From Nocardioides sp. IC4_145 (GTDB lineage Bacteria > Actinomycetota > Actinomycetes > Propionibacteriales > Nocardioidaceae), in assembly GCF_011250565.1 (NCBI RefSeq), contig NZ_JAANMS010000011.1, positions 26,156 to 90,155 of the forward strand: 64,000 bases of DNA, in the 5' to 3' direction. Under the pieces are notes generated by a model. The model saw only the letters and a list, made by a program, of their open reading frames with translations. It did no database searches and was not told the DNA's origin. Below, piece after piece: positions 17,520-27,210 of the stretch. Positions within the stretch are counted from its first letter, which is position 1. The number at the start of each line of letters is the position of its first letter. The position numbers were made by a program, and so were the translations under genes.

Positions 17520-17702
17520 CAGCGTCCGCCCTGAGCGGCCCTCCGCACTGGGCAACTCAGGCACCGGTTCGGCCCGTTCTCTCGAGTCGCCTATCTCCGT
17601 CGGCCGTCGTCACTAGGGTGGTCCCACGTGTCGTGTGAACCGCCTCTGCCGGTGGCTCAGGTGGCACGCCCTGGCGTCTGAGAATCCGGAGAACCCCCTG
17701 CC

Positions 17703-19709
17703 GTGTCCGTCCTGTCCAGCTTCGTGTGGAGTGTTGCCGACACCCTCCGGGGTCCGTACGCCGAGGCAGAGTACGGCTCGGTGATCCTGCCCTTCACGGT
17801 CCTGCGCCGATTGGAGTGCGTCATGGGCCCGCACCGCGAGGCGATGGCGGAGATCGTCGCGCAGTACCAGGGAGAACAGCAGCGGCGAACCCACCTGAAG
17901 ATAAGGACGCGCACGGAGGACTCCGCCGGGCTCTCGTTCTGGACGACCAGCGACTTCACACTGGAGAAGGCCCTACAGGATCCAGACAACCTGGCAGAGA
18001 ACCTCATCGATTACGTCGGCGGCTTCTCGGCCAACCTCGATGTCTTCAAGTCCTTCGACTTCGAGAACGTGATCCGCACGCTCGACTCACGCGACCGGCT
18101 CGCGCAGGTCACTCGCCACTTCGAGCGGATCGACCTGTCGCCCGACGAGGTCTCCAACGCCGACATGGGCGACCTGTTCGAGAACCTTATCTACCGGTTC
18201 GCGGAGTCCGCCAACGACGGAGCCGGGCAGTTCTACACGCCGCGCGACGTCGTGCGGCTCCTGGTGGACCTGGTCTACGCCGAGGACACCGAGGCGCTGC
18301 GCGATCGCGGCACCGTTCGGTCGATCTACGACCCGACCGTCGGCACTGGCGGCATGCTCACCGTCGCCGACGAGCACCTGCACGGCCTCAACCCGGACGC
18401 ATCGACCGCGCTGTTCGGGCAGGAGATCAACCCGCGCACCTACGCCATCTGCAAGGCCGACCTGCTCATCAAGGGTCAGGACCCGTCGAACGTCCGCCAG
18501 GGCGACACGCTAGTCGTCGACAGGTTCGAGGACCGGCGCTTCGACTACGTGCTCTCCAACCCACCGTTCGGGACCGACTGGAAGGCCGTCGAGTCCGAGG
18601 TGAAGAACGAGCACGCACGTGGCGGTCAGGGCCGGTTCGCTCCGGGGCTGCCGGCTGTCGGCGACGCCGCGATGCTGTTCCTGCTGCACGTCGCATCCAA
18701 GATGCGTGACGTCGACGAGACCGGCCGCGGCGGCAAAGCCGGCATCGTCCTCAACGGCTCGCCGCTGTTCAACGGCGGCGCTGGCTCCGGCCCCTCGGAG
18801 ATCCGCGGGCACATGCTCGAGAACGACCTGGTCGAGGCGATCGTCGCGCTGCCGAACGATATGTTCTACAACACCGGTATCGCCACCTACCTGTGGATCC
18901 TGTCGAACTCCAAGCCCGCAGAGCGCAAGGGCACCGTCCAGCTGATCGACGCCACCGGGCTGGGCTCGAAGCTGCGGAAGTCGATCGGCTCCAAGCGTGT
19001 GGAGATCTCCGAGAAGGACCGCAAGGACATCGTTCGGGCATTCGCCGGTCTGGAGAATGCGGGCGGTGGGGCTGAGGTCCCGGTGAAGGTGTTCGGCAAC
19101 CGTGACTTCGCGTACTGGAACGTCACCGTGGAGCGCCCGCTCCAGCTGCGCTTCGAGTGCACCTCGGAGACGATCAGCGCCGTCGCGGAGCAAAAGACGC
19201 TCGGCAAGATCGACGGTCTGCATGAAGCACTCGAGTCCTTCGGCGACGCGGTCTACCTCAACCGCGAGAAGTTCAACAAGGACATCGGCATCCATCTACG
19301 TGACCACGGTGTCAGCCTGACAGCCGCGCAGCGCAAGACCCTGTGGCAGACGATCGGCGTCCACGACGAGACAGCCGACTACTGCCGAAGCACGTCGGGC
19401 AAGAACAAGGGCGAGATCGAGCCTGACCCGGCCTTGCGCGACACAGAGAACGTCCCGTTCGGCTGGGGTGGCTACCCCAAGACGCACGAGGCGCTCGAGG
19501 AGACCGTGCAGGCGTACTTCGATGCCGAGGTGAAGCCTCACGTCGACGACGCCTGGATCGATTGGGACAAGACCAAGACCGGCTACGAGATCCCGTTTGC
19601 ACGGCACTTCTACGCCTACGAGCCGCCCCGGCCGCTCGAAGAGATCGACGCGGACCTCGAGCGAGTCGTCGGCGAGATCATGACCCTTCTGCGCGAGGTG
19701 GAGTCGTGA
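17703..19709 (+). CDS. hsdM: Type I restriction-modification system methyltransferase subunit
   Basis: A 668-residue N6-adenine methyltransferase. An N-terminal helical HsdM_N domain (VWSVADTLRGPY... AEYGSVILPFTVLRRLE) is followed by the methylase core with FYTPRDVVRLLV, the SAM motif DPTVGTGGM near residue 216 and the catalytic NPPF at 286-289. Start GTG 17703 with a weak GGAGA site; a -10-like TAGGGT lies near 17,615. Its stop overlaps the hsdS start (GTGA). It works with HsdS to methylate the target and protect the element and host. Confidence 0.96.
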   Translation: MSVLSSFVWSVADTLRGPYAEAEYGSVILPFTVLRRLECVMGPHREAMAEIVAQYQGEQQRRTHLKIRTRTEDSAGLSFWTTSDFTLEKALQDPDNLAENLIDYVGGFSANLDVFKSFDFENVIRTLDSRDRLAQVTRHFERIDLSPDEVSNADMGDLFENLIYRFAESANDGAGQFYTPRDVVRLLVDLVYAEDTEALRDRGTVRSIYDPTVGTGGMLTVADEHLHGLNPDASTALFGQEINPRTYAICKADLLIKGQDPSNVRQGDTLVVDRFEDRRFDYVLSNPPFGTDWKAVESEVKNEHARGGQGRFAPGLPAVGDAAMLFLLHVASKMRDVDETGRGGKAGIVLNGSPLFNGGAGSGPSEIRGHMLENDLVEAIVALPNDMFYNTGIATYLWILSNSKPAERKGTVQLIDATGLGSKLRKSIGSKRVEISEKDRKDIVRAFAGLENAGGGAEVPVKVFGNRDFAYWNVTVERPLQLRFECTSETISAVAEQKTLGKIDGLHEALESFGDAVYLNREKFNKDIGIHLRDHGVSLTAAQRKTLWQTIGVHDETADYCRSTSGKNKGEIEPDPALRDTENVPFGWGGYPKTHEALEETVQAYFDAEVKPHVDDAWIDWDKTKTGYEIPFARHFYAYEPPRPLEEIDADLERVVGEIMTLLREVES

Positions 19710-21061
19710 GCGTCGTAGTCGCAGATGCCGTCGCCGAGCGCGTTCACAAGTGGCTTGGGGACATTCCGGCGGGTTGGACCGGGGCTCGACTCTTCGAGGT
19801 CGCAGATGCATGGACGAGCAACGTCGACAAGCACTCGGTCGAGGGGCAGCCTTCGGTCCGGCTCTGCAACTACGTGGACGTCTACAAGAACGACTCGATT
19901 GTCGACTCGCTCGACTTTATGGCAGCCACCGCGACCCGGGAGCAGATCAGGAAGTTCCGCATCCGGGTCGGAGACACCCTCATCACCAAGGACTCCGAGA
20001 CCGCCGACGACATCGGCGTACCTGCCTTCGTCGAGTACGAGGCCGACGACCTCATCTGCGGTTACCACCTCGCGATCATCCGGCCCCACACGAAGAAGGT
20101 CGTTCCCAAGTTCCTCTACTGGACACTCGACTCCGAACCCATTGCGCGTCAGTGGGGCGTCACCGCGGCCGGCGTCACCCGCGTCGGGATCAGGAGTACC
20201 GATCTCAACAAGGTCACGATCCCGCTTCCATCGCCCGACGAACAGCGCGCCATCGCCGAATTTCTGGATCACGAGACGGCCCAGATCGACGCGCTCGTGG
20301 CCAAGCAGGAGGAACTGATCCGCCACCTCGAGGAGCGCCGGCTTGCGGTCATCACCACCACGACGCTAACTGGCCTTCGGGGCGAGGAATCTGGCGAGCA
20401 CGACGTCACACGATGGGGGAGTTCGCTGGCCGTCGAACCGTGGCTCGTGAGAGCGCCACACACCTGGGGCATGGAGCGGTTCAAGACGGTCTGTCTGCCC
20501 CGGGAAGAGCGCAATGTCGCGGGCACTGAGTTGATGTTGTCGCTGACCGTCAAGGGGCATCTGATTGATCGGTCGACGATGGCGGTTCAGCAGAACGCCT
20601 CAGACGCTTCGATCCCTCGGTACTTCGTCGCTCGTCCGAACGATCTCGTCGTGAATCCGATGTGGCTCATTGGCGGTGCGATCGGAGTTTCCGACAAGCG
20701 CGGAGCCGTGAGCCCGGACTATCGGGTCTTCGAAATCGCGGACGTGCTCGACCCCTGGTACCTCAACGCTGTGCTCCGTTCTGCCCCGTACTTCGATCAG
20801 TACCGGCTGTACACCCGGTCCAACACGACATTCGACCGAAGGATCAAGCAGAACGATCTGGACAACCTGCCGATCCCGATCCCTCCGATGGATGAGCAGC
20901 GGGACATCGTCGCGCATATCAACGAGCAGACCACGCAGATCGACGCCCTCATCTCCAAGCCCCAGGAGCACATCGCCCTCGCCAGGGAGCGGCGCTCGGC
21001 GCTGATCACGGCAGCGGTGACCGGGCAGATCGACGTACGGACAGCACGGAAGGCGAGCTGA
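19706..21061 (+). CDS. hsdS: Type I restriction-modification specificity subunit
   Basis: A 451-residue protein with two target recognition domains. Each ends in a conserved segment: PLPSPDEQRAIAEFLDHETAQIDAL near residue 180 and PIPPMDEQRDIVAHINEQTTQIDAL near residue 405, followed by coiled-coil helices. This duplicated layout is normal for HsdS and sets the bipartite DNA target, which cannot be predicted here. Start GTG at 19706 chosen for the overlap with hsdM. Confidence 0.95.
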   Translation: MSVVVADAVAERVHKWLGDIPAGWTGARLFEVADAWTSNVDKHSVEGQPSVRLCNYVDVYKNDSIVDSLDFMAATATREQIRKFRIRVGDTLITKDSETADDIGVPAFVEYEADDLICGYHLAIIRPHTKKVVPKFLYWTLDSEPIARQWGVTAAGVTRVGIRSTDLNKVTIPLPSPDEQRAIAEFLDHETAQIDALVAKQEELIRHLEERRLAVITTTTLTGLRGEESGEHDVTRWGSSLAVEPWLVRAPHTWGMERFKTVCLPREERNVAGTELMLSLTVKGHLIDRSTMAVQQNASDASIPRYFVARPNDLVVNPMWLIGGAIGVSDKRGAVSPDYRVFEIADVLDPWYLNAVLRSAPYFDQYRLYTRSNTTFDRRIKQNDLDNLPIPIPPMDEQRDIVAHINEQTTQIDALISKPQEHIALARERRSALITAAVTGQIDVRTARKAS

Positions 21062-21066
21062 GAAAG

Positions 21067-24000
21067 ATGGCAGCACCGGACGGTACGCGCGAGGAGGCGT
21101 TCGAGACCGAGATCGCCGAGTACCTCGCCGCTCACGGCTGGGAGTACAGCGAGACCGACACCGGCTACGACGTCGAGCGTGCGCTCTGGCCAGAGGACGT
21201 GCACTGGTGGCTCTCTGAGACGCAGCCTGACGAGTACACCAAGGTCGTCCGGGTCGGCACCAGTGCGGAGGCTGCTGACCGCGAGGCGTTGCTGGACTCG
21301 CTGGTGTCTCGCCTGGACACGCCGATGAGCTCGGGTGGCGGCACGCTGAACGTGCTCCGTCGGAAGTTCTCTCACACTCGCGGAGCTACCGCGCACTTGC
21401 GCATGTGCCAGTTCAAGCCGGCCACCACACTCAACCGCGACGTCACCGCCGCCTACGACAAGGTGCGCCTGCGGGTGGTCAGGCAGGTGCACTTCTCGCC
21501 GAAGCGCGGCGATTCGCGCTCGATCGACCTGGTCCTGTTCGTCAACGGCCTGCCTGTCGCGACGATCGAGCTGAAGTCGTTCTTCAAGCAGGAGTGGCGC
21601 ACGGCGGTCAGTCAGTACCGCAACGACCGCAACCCGGCCGGCCAGCCGCTGCTGGGCTTTGGCACGCGCGCGCTGGTGCACTTCGCCGTCGACGACGACC
21701 AGATCCACATGACGACGAAGCTGGCGGGAGAAGGGACGCACTTCCTGCCCTTCAACCGCGGGCAGGAGGACACCGGCGCTGCCGGCAATCCCGCCAACCC
21801 GAATGGCGCTGCGACGTCGTACCTCTGGGAGCAGGTTCTACGGCGCGACAACTGGCTGGCCATCCTCGGCTCGCAGATGTTCCTCAAGACGGAGGCCGAG
21901 GAGGACCCCGCGACGGGGCGGATCAAGCGGTCCACGACGCTGATGTTCCCGCGCTACCACCAGTGGCGCGCGGTCAAGAAACTCGTCGACACGATCACAG
22001 TGGAAGGCCCCGGCCGGCGCTACCTGATCGAGCACTCAGCGGGGTCGGGCAAGACGAACACGATTGCGTGGACGGCGCACCGGCTAGCCCGGCTGCACGA
22101 TGAGGCCAACACCAAGGTCTTCGACAAGATCCTCATCGTCTCCGACCGACGCGTGTTGGATGCTCAGCTGCAGCAGGCGGTCGAGCAGGTCGATGACACC
22201 GTCGGCACCGTCGCGGTCATCGACTCCGCGGCCGTGCGCCGTTCGGGCGGCTCGAAGTCCAGGGCGCTGCTCGACGCACTGACCGGGTCGACACTGATCA
22301 TCGTCGTGACCATCCAGACGTTCCCGTACGTGAAGGGCCTGCTGGAGACGACGCTGGGCGACAGGAGCTTCGCGGTAATCATTGACGAGGCGCACACTTC
22401 TCAGTCCGGCAAGACCGCCGCAGACCTGAAGAAGGTGCTCACCGAGGGTGGCCAGCTCACGACCGACGAGGAGCTCGACTCCCAGGACGTCGTCAACGAG
22501 CTGGTCGAGGCCGACCTCACGCGCGAGGAGCAGATCGCGGCCGAGACCGCGGCCCGGGCTGGCGCGCGGAACGTCTCACTGCTCGCGTTCACCGCCACGC
22601 CCAAGACGAAGACGAAGATGCTGTTTGGTCGCGAGAACGACGAGGGCAAGCCCGTCTCCTTCGACGTTTACCCGATGCGGCAGGCGATCGAGGAGGGCTT
22701 CATCCTTGACGTGCTACGCGGCTACCAGACCTACAAGACTGCCTTCGAGATCGAGCAACGCGGCCAGGACGGCGTCGTCACCGGGATCACGAGCGACGAG
22801 GACGACCGGCTTGTGGACCCGAAGGTCGCAACGCGCAAAATCATGCGGTTTGCCAACCTGCACCCGACCAACGTGGGGCAGAAAGTGGAGATCATCGTCG
22901 AGCACTTCCGGGCCAACGTCGCGCACCTGCTGGACGGTCACGCCAAGGCGATGGTCGTGACCGACTCCAGGCAGGCAGCCGTGCGGTACAAGCTGGAGAC
23001 CGACAGGTACTTGGCCCAGAAGCGCTACGGCTACCAGACGATCGTGGCGTTCTCGGACAAGATCAGCGACGAGGAGTACGGCCTGGTCGACGCCACCGAG
23101 GCATCGATGAACCCCGGGCTCGGTTCGGACCTTGCTCGGGAGTTCCGCCGGCCGGAGTACCGGCTGATGCTGGTTGCCGACAAGTTCCAGACCGGCTTCG
23201 ACCAGCCGCTGCTGTGCGCCATGTATGTCGACAAGCGGCTCCCCGACGTGCACGCGGTGCAGACGCTGTCGCGGCTGAACCGCACCTACCGCGCACCCTC
23301 GGGAGAGGTGAAGGACCGCACGTTCGTGCTGGACTTTGTCAACGATCCCGAGGAGATCCGCGAGGCATTCCTGACCTACTATCTCGAGGCGCATGTCGAG
23401 ACCGCAACGGACCCGAACCTGGTCCACCGGCTGGCCACGAAGCTGGCTCAGGCGCGAATCTACGTGCCCGCCGACGTCGAGCGCTACGCGGCGGCATGGT
23501 GGGTGCCGAAGCAGTCCCACGCCGCGCTCGCGGCAGCAGTGACGCCGGCACGCGACGAGTTCGCCACCCGCTGGGCAGATGCGCTTGAGCGCCAGGACAC
23601 CCAAGCGCTCGACGAGCTGCGGACGTTCCGCAAGGACTGTGGCTCCTACGTGCGCCTGTACGACTTCATGTCTCAGGTCGTCGACTACGGCACCAGCGAC
23701 CTGGAGAAGCTGGCCGAGTTCCTGCGGCAGCTCACGAGGCTGCTGGTAGTTGATGGTGACGGGTCCGGGGACGTCGATGTGTCCGGCCTCGAACTGCGCC
23801 GCGTGCGGCAGATCGACCAGGGGAAATCCGATATCGCTTTGTCCGGGGACCACGACACGCCGGCGCTGGGAGGCATTTCCGGGGTCGGGTCGGGGGTGTC
23901 GCGCCAGGATCCGCAGCAGGCGCTGCTATCCGACGTGGTCGCCCGTATCAACGCCCTTTTCGGGGCTGAGTTCGCCGACCCGCAGATCGAGGGCTTCGTG

Positions 24001-24297
24001 GTTGCCGCGGCCGGCATGGCCGAGGAGGACCCCCGCATCGCCGACCAGATCGACCACAACGCAGTCGATCAGTTCCTGGCCTCGCCGGATCTTCGGGAGA
24101 CACTCACCGACGCCGCTGTACTGAACGAGGGCGCGTTCGGCAAGCTCACCGGCGCGCTGACCGGGGAGAACGAGCGCGCCGACGAGCTGATTCGGCTCAT
24201 CGGCAGCTACCTCTACCAGTCCCGCCGCATGCGGACGTCTGACGAGGCGGATTCCGACGACGCCGATGCCTCGGACAAGCGCGGGCGGCTGCAATGA
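21067..24297 (+). CDS. hsdR: Type I restriction endonuclease subunit R
   Basis: A 1,076-residue protein with an N-terminal PD-(D/E)xK nuclease region (SIDLVLFVNGLPVATIELKS), an SF2 translocase with Walker A SAGSGKTNT near residue 326, DEAH at 440-443 and motif III FTATP, plus a helical C-terminal domain. It starts five bases after hsdS, so hsdM-hsdS-hsdR form one operon. It translocates and cuts unmodified DNA. All key motifs are intact, so the system looks functional. Confidence 0.96.
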   Translation: MAAPDGTREEAFETEIAEYLAAHGWEYSETDTGYDVERALWPEDVHWWLSETQPDEYTKVVRVGTSAEAADREALLDSLVSRLDTPMSSGGGTLNVLRRKFSHTRGATAHLRMCQFKPATTLNRDVTAAYDKVRLRVVRQVHFSPKRGDSRSIDLVLFVNGLPVATIELKSFFKQEWRTAVSQYRNDRNPAGQPLLGFGTRALVHFAVDDDQIHMTTKLAGEGTHFLPFNRGQEDTGAAGNPANPNGAATSYLWEQVLRRDNWLAILGSQMFLKTEAEEDPATGRIKRSTTLMFPRYHQWRAVKKLVDTITVEGPGRRYLIEHSAGSGKTNTIAWTAHRLARLHDEANTKVFDKILIVSDRRVLDAQLQQAVEQVDDTVGTVAVIDSAAVRRSGGSKSRALLDALTGSTLIIVVTIQTFPYVKGLLETTLGDRSFAVIIDEAHTSQSGKTAADLKKVLTEGGQLTTDEELDSQDVVNELVEADLTREEQIAAETAARAGARNVSLLAFTATPKTKTKMLFGRENDEGKPVSFDVYPMRQAIEEGFILDVLRGYQTYKTAFEIEQRGQDGVVTGITSDEDDRLVDPKVATRKIMRFANLHPTNVGQKVEIIVEHFRANVAHLLDGHAKAMVVTDSRQAAVRYKLETDRYLAQKRYGYQTIVAFSDKISDEEYGLVDATEASMNPGLGSDLAREFRRPEYRLMLVADKFQTGFDQPLLCAMYVDKRLPDVHAVQTLSRLNRTYRAPSGEVKDRTFVLDFVNDPEEIREAFLTYYLEAHVETATDPNLVHRLATKLAQARIYVPADVERYAAAWWVPKQSHAALAAAVTPARDEFATRWADALERQDTQALDELRTFRKDCGSYVRLYDFMSQVVDYGTSDLEKLAEFLRQLTRLLVVDGDGSGDVDVSGLELRRVRQIDQGKSDIALSGDHDTPALGGISGVGSGVSRQDPQQALLSDVVARINALFGAEFADPQIEGFVVAAAGMAEEDPRIADQIDHNAVDQFLASPDLRETLTDAAVLNEGAFGKLTGALTGENERADELIRLIGSYLYQSRRMRTSDEADSDDADASDKRGRLQ

Positions 24298-24359
24298 CGA
24301 CGTGGAGATCTTCGGCGGATGCTGCGGGGCCTTGTGGCTCACGTGATGGGCCGAGCGGG

Positions 24360-25274
24360 TCAGTTCGACCAGAGAGTGCTCGAGCCCTGCCAGTCGGCAT
24401 GAGCACCGGTGTGGGCGATCGGCACGGCCTGCACGGTCGTCGGGTAGCTCTTGAAGACAGCCGGAAGCAGGGCGGTCCGCCCAAGCTGTAGACGGTCGAG
24501 CAGGAACTGGACCAGCGTCAGCTGCCCGAACGTGCGAGACCAGTCGGTCGACACCGCATCGAGGTCGGCGTGCACGCCGACCTTGGGCAGCCTCGGCGTG
24601 ATCGTGTGAACCCGATTGAACAGCCGCCCATGGTGGGCGCAGGTGTTGCGCACCAGGTTGAGCGCCTTCAGCCAGCTCGCGAGCTGCGGTGCGCGCAGAC
24701 CACACGCGTCGGCGACAGCGTCCTGGACCTGCCGGGGAGCGAAGCCGTAGAGGTAGGACAACCCGCCCCAATCGAGGACCTCGACGGCTGCCCAGACCGG
24801 GAGGCGTCCGCCGTACTTTTTGTGGTGATGGGCGACGAAGTCCTCGCGCGACCTGGCGAGCTCGTCGTGGTAGCCGGCGAGCCACTGGTCGTATTGGTTG
24901 CCGCTGCGGGCTGTGGGACCGAGGTGGTCTTGTTCGAGGTGAGCGCACGGATCGACGCTGCCGAGCTCGTGGCCGAGCAGGGCCCGCAGCGCCAGCTCGA
25001 TTGGGGCGAGTACCGAGAATGTGGCTGCCCTCAGCCGTGCGTCGAACTCGTAGAGCGCGACAACGTCATCGAGCTTGGTTCCCGGGTAGAAGTCGTCGAC
25101 CCGGGTCCCGCTGGCCTGCTGCCTGAAGGGGTACCAGTAGCCGCTGAGCCGGTAGTAGTTGACTCGTCGCAGCGTCGCGACCGCCTTGACGCGGTCTCCG
25201 ATGACCATGCCTCTGCCGGCGAGCAGGTCGACCTGCTCCTCGTAGGTGCGGAACGCCTTCACGTCACCGTGCAT
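24360..25274 (-). CDS. Abi family (Abi_2/AbiD-like) HEPN protein
   Basis: A 304-residue protein matching the Abi_2 family: the N-terminal LRRVNYYRLSGYWYPF motif and, at residues 209-214, an R-N-T-C-A-H motif (RNxxxH), the catalytic pattern of HEPN ribonucleases. Such proteins abort phage infection by RNA cleavage. It is convergent to hsdR with 62 bp between stops, so restriction and abortive infection lie together as a small defence island. No antitoxin gene is evident beside it. ATG 25274 chosen. Confidence 0.88.
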   Translation of the reverse strand: MHGDVKAFRTYEEQVDLLAGRGMVIGDRVKAVATLRRVNYYRLSGYWYPFRQQASGTRVDDFYPGTKLDDVVALYEFDARLRAATFSVLAPIELALRALLGHELGSVDPCAHLEQDHLGPTARSGNQYDQWLAGYHDELARSREDFVAHHHKKYGGRLPVWAAVEVLDWGGLSYLYGFAPRQVQDAVADACGLRAPQLASWLKALNLVRNTCAHHGRLFNRVHTITPRLPKVGVHADLDAVSTDWSRTFGQLTLVQFLLDRLQLGRTALLPAVFKSYPTTVQAVPIAHTGAHADWQGSSTLWSN

Positions 25275-25382
25275 GGCGGCCGTCCGGAAAAGTGAAGACC
25301 GGCCCTGGGCCTACCGAAGTAGGCGGAACCGGTCGTGATGGCGCAAGGCTACCACCACTCGGCTGCTCGCAGGTCATCTTGA

Positions 25383-26162
25383 TCAGTCCTCCGAGCGTCG
25401 CGACGGGTGCACCCGTGCGTCGCGGATCTGCTGCAGCTCCTCGGCCGAGAGCAGGTAGTCGTGCCGGTCCAGCCCCCCGCGGCGCTCGCGGCCGTCCATG
25501 ATCCGTCGGTACTCCGCCAGCATCCTCAGGTAGGTGTCGAGCATCGGCCAGTGCGAGTTGCCCCCATCGGCACGCGCGACCTGGTCGCGCAGCTCGGTCC
25601 ACCGCTCGGGCTCGCGCATTTGGAACTCGACGTAGTCGGCCATGTGCCCCTCGAGTGAATCATTGAAGTCGAAGCCCCGGAACTCCAGGGCGCGGGCCAG
25701 CTCCTCGTCGACCGGCGTGCCCTCCTTCGCCAGGTGATCGATGCTGTAGGTCAGCATCCGGAACATCTGCAGGATGTCGATCACCCGCTTGCAGTCGCGT
25801 CGCGACAGCTCGGTCCGGAACCCGGCCACCTCGTAGGAGTACTCCCCGGTGAAGCCGTCCTCCAGGATCTGTGCACGCATCAGCTGGTACTCGCGGTCGC
25901 CGTCGACGTCGTTCGCGTCCTCGGGCAGGACCCGCGCGAGGATCCTGTGCAGCAGAGAGAGGACCTGACGGTCGACAAGCCTCATGCTCTCCGGGGCGGG
26001 CTCCTCGCTGCGCCGCCGCACCTGCTCCTCGTCGTAGACGGGCACGACGGCCTCCATGAGCAGGTCCCGGACGAACTCGCTGAGGGTCACTCCCTCGTCG
26101 TCCGCCATCTCCTTGAGCTGGTCGCGGACCCGGTCGTCCACGCGAATGTTCAGAACAGCCAT
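25383..26162 (-). CDS. YfbU family protein with N-terminal ribbon-helix-helix domain
   Basis: A 259-residue protein. Residues 1-40 (MAVLNIRVDDRVRDQLKEMA... LSEFVRDLLMEA) are a typical ribbon-helix-helix DNA-binding domain. Residues about 90-250 match the YfbU family (REYQLMRAQILEDG; RVIDILQMFRMLTYSI; FRGFDFN; LSAEELQQIRDA). E. coli YfbU has no RHH domain and no settled function. A perfect 9-bp inverted repeat lies 18 bp upstream of the start, so it probably represses its own gene. What the YfbU part senses or binds is unknown. Confidence 0.85.
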   Translation of the reverse strand: MAVLNIRVDDRVRDQLKEMADDEGVTLSEFVRDLLMEAVVPVYDEEQVRRRSEEPAPESMRLVDRQVLSLLHRILARVLPEDANDVDGDREYQLMRAQILEDGFTGEYSYEVAGFRTELSRRDCKRVIDILQMFRMLTYSIDHLAKEGTPVDEELARALEFRGFDFNDSLEGHMADYVEFQMREPERWTELRDQVARADGGNSHWPMLDTYLRMLAEYRRIMDGRERRGGLDRHDYLLSAEELQQIRDARVHPSRRSED

Positions 26163-26180
26163 CTCGACCTCCCGTAAGAC

Positions 26181-26211
26181 TGTATGACGCTGAGCGTAGC
26201 ACCGTCATACA
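26181..26211 (-). promoter_or_regulatory. Perfect inverted repeat upstream of the RHH-YfbU gene, candidate operator
   Basis: TGTATGACG at 26181-26189 and CGTCATACA at 26203-26211 with a 13-bp spacer. The half-sites are 22 bp apart centre to centre, about two helical turns, which suits a dimer of RHH dimers. It lies between the M48 gene and the RHH-YfbU gene. Confidence 0.75.
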
Positions 26212-26238
26212 ATGCGTGCGAGGATCGAGTTTTCGGCG

Positions 26239-27063
26239 TCAACTGCCGGTTGCCTCGCTGGCCAAGTGGCGGTGCATGGCGGCGAGCCTCGCCTGCGGCT
26301 CGGGGTGGCTGGCGAACCAGCGCCGCTCAAGGCGCGCCCACGCTCGGTCGAGCACACCATCGGGCAGTCGTCGAACGACGCTGTCCTCGTAGAACCGCAT
26401 CAGTTCGGCTGCGGCGTCCAGGTCGCGCGTCAGGCTGATGGCGAACAGATCGGCCGCGATCTCCTCCCGGCGATCGAAGGCGACGCGCAGGCCGAGGAAC
26501 GCCACGGCGGCAGTCATCGTGGCCACCATCGCCGGACCGGCCAGCTGCGGCGCGGCCACGACCGCGGTGACGGTGAGGCCGGCGCCGGCGAGCACGAGCA
26601 CCAGGTAGCCGAGCACCCACGCGTAGCGCGCCGCGGCCGATGTCCGATCACGTCGGAGGACGTGGGCGAGCTCGTGCGCAGCCAGGCTCTCCACCGCGGC
26701 GCAGCTGAGCCCGGTGAGTGCGACCTGCGCGAACACCACGGTGGCCGGGTGTCCTGCGCGGAAGCGGGTCACGGCCAGCCCGCCGACACCCACGCCTCGG
26801 TCGTCGCCGCCGGTGGGCGCACCGAGGATCGCGACGACGTCCGTGGCGGGCGCTGCCACCTTCGCGCGCTCAGCGACGGCCGCCATCGCCGCGGCGGCCC
26901 GCTGTTGCAGTGCCTGGTCGACCGGCTCGGCGACAAGGCGGGCACGCCAGCCCTGCCACCAGGTGGCCAGGACCTTGGCCAGCGCCGCGACCACCACGGC
27001 TGCGCCGCCCAGGTAGGCGATCGCCACGACGATGAGGAGCACGTTGGCCGCCGGGTCGGACAC
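26239..27063 (-). CDS. M48 family membrane metallopeptidase
   Basis: A 274-residue protein from GTG 27063 with an N-terminal membrane helix (8-30), zinc motif HELAH at 130-134, two more helices (about 145-195) and the third ligand in REEIAADLFA near 205. This is a short HtpX/BlaR-like M48 protease acting at the membrane. Substrate unknown. It lies downstream of the coupling-protein operon with a 147-bp gap, so it may be its last member or a separate gene. It has no link by overlap to the RHH-YfbU gene. Confidence 0.82.
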   Translation of the reverse strand: MSDPAANVLLIVVAIAYLGGAAVVVAALAKVLATWWQGWRARLVAEPVDQALQQRAAAAMAAVAERAKVAAPATDVVAILGAPTGGDDRGVGVGGLAVTRFRAGHPATVVFAQVALTGLSCAAVESLAAHELAHVLRRDRTSAAARYAWVLGYLVLVLAGAGLTVTAVVAAPQLAGPAMVATMTAAVAFLGLRVAFDRREEIAADLFAISLTRDLDAAAELMRFYEDSVVRRLPDGVLDRAWARLERRWFASHPEPQARLAAMHRHLASEATGS

Positions 27064-27210
27064 GGCGTTATGCCTTGACGGCCGCGGTGACGGGATCGCT
27101 CAGAATCGCTCTGACACAACGCGGCCGCGCCGCGGTGCCCATCAGACCCGGTTTCCGGTCGCTCAGCGGCGTTCTGAGCCCGATTCGCGCATCGAGCGGG
27201 GCCTTCGGCG

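Noticed and set aside
14781..17564. Long minus-strand open frame of over 900 codons opposite the relaxase
   Set aside because: Antisense to conserved helicase and Toprim motifs; no domain, no ribosome site; an effect of high GC content.
17587..17595. GTCGCCTAT, the same block 2 variant as motif D, in front of hsdM
   Set aside because: No GCGATCA at +19, and its orientation faces away from hsdM; treated as chance.
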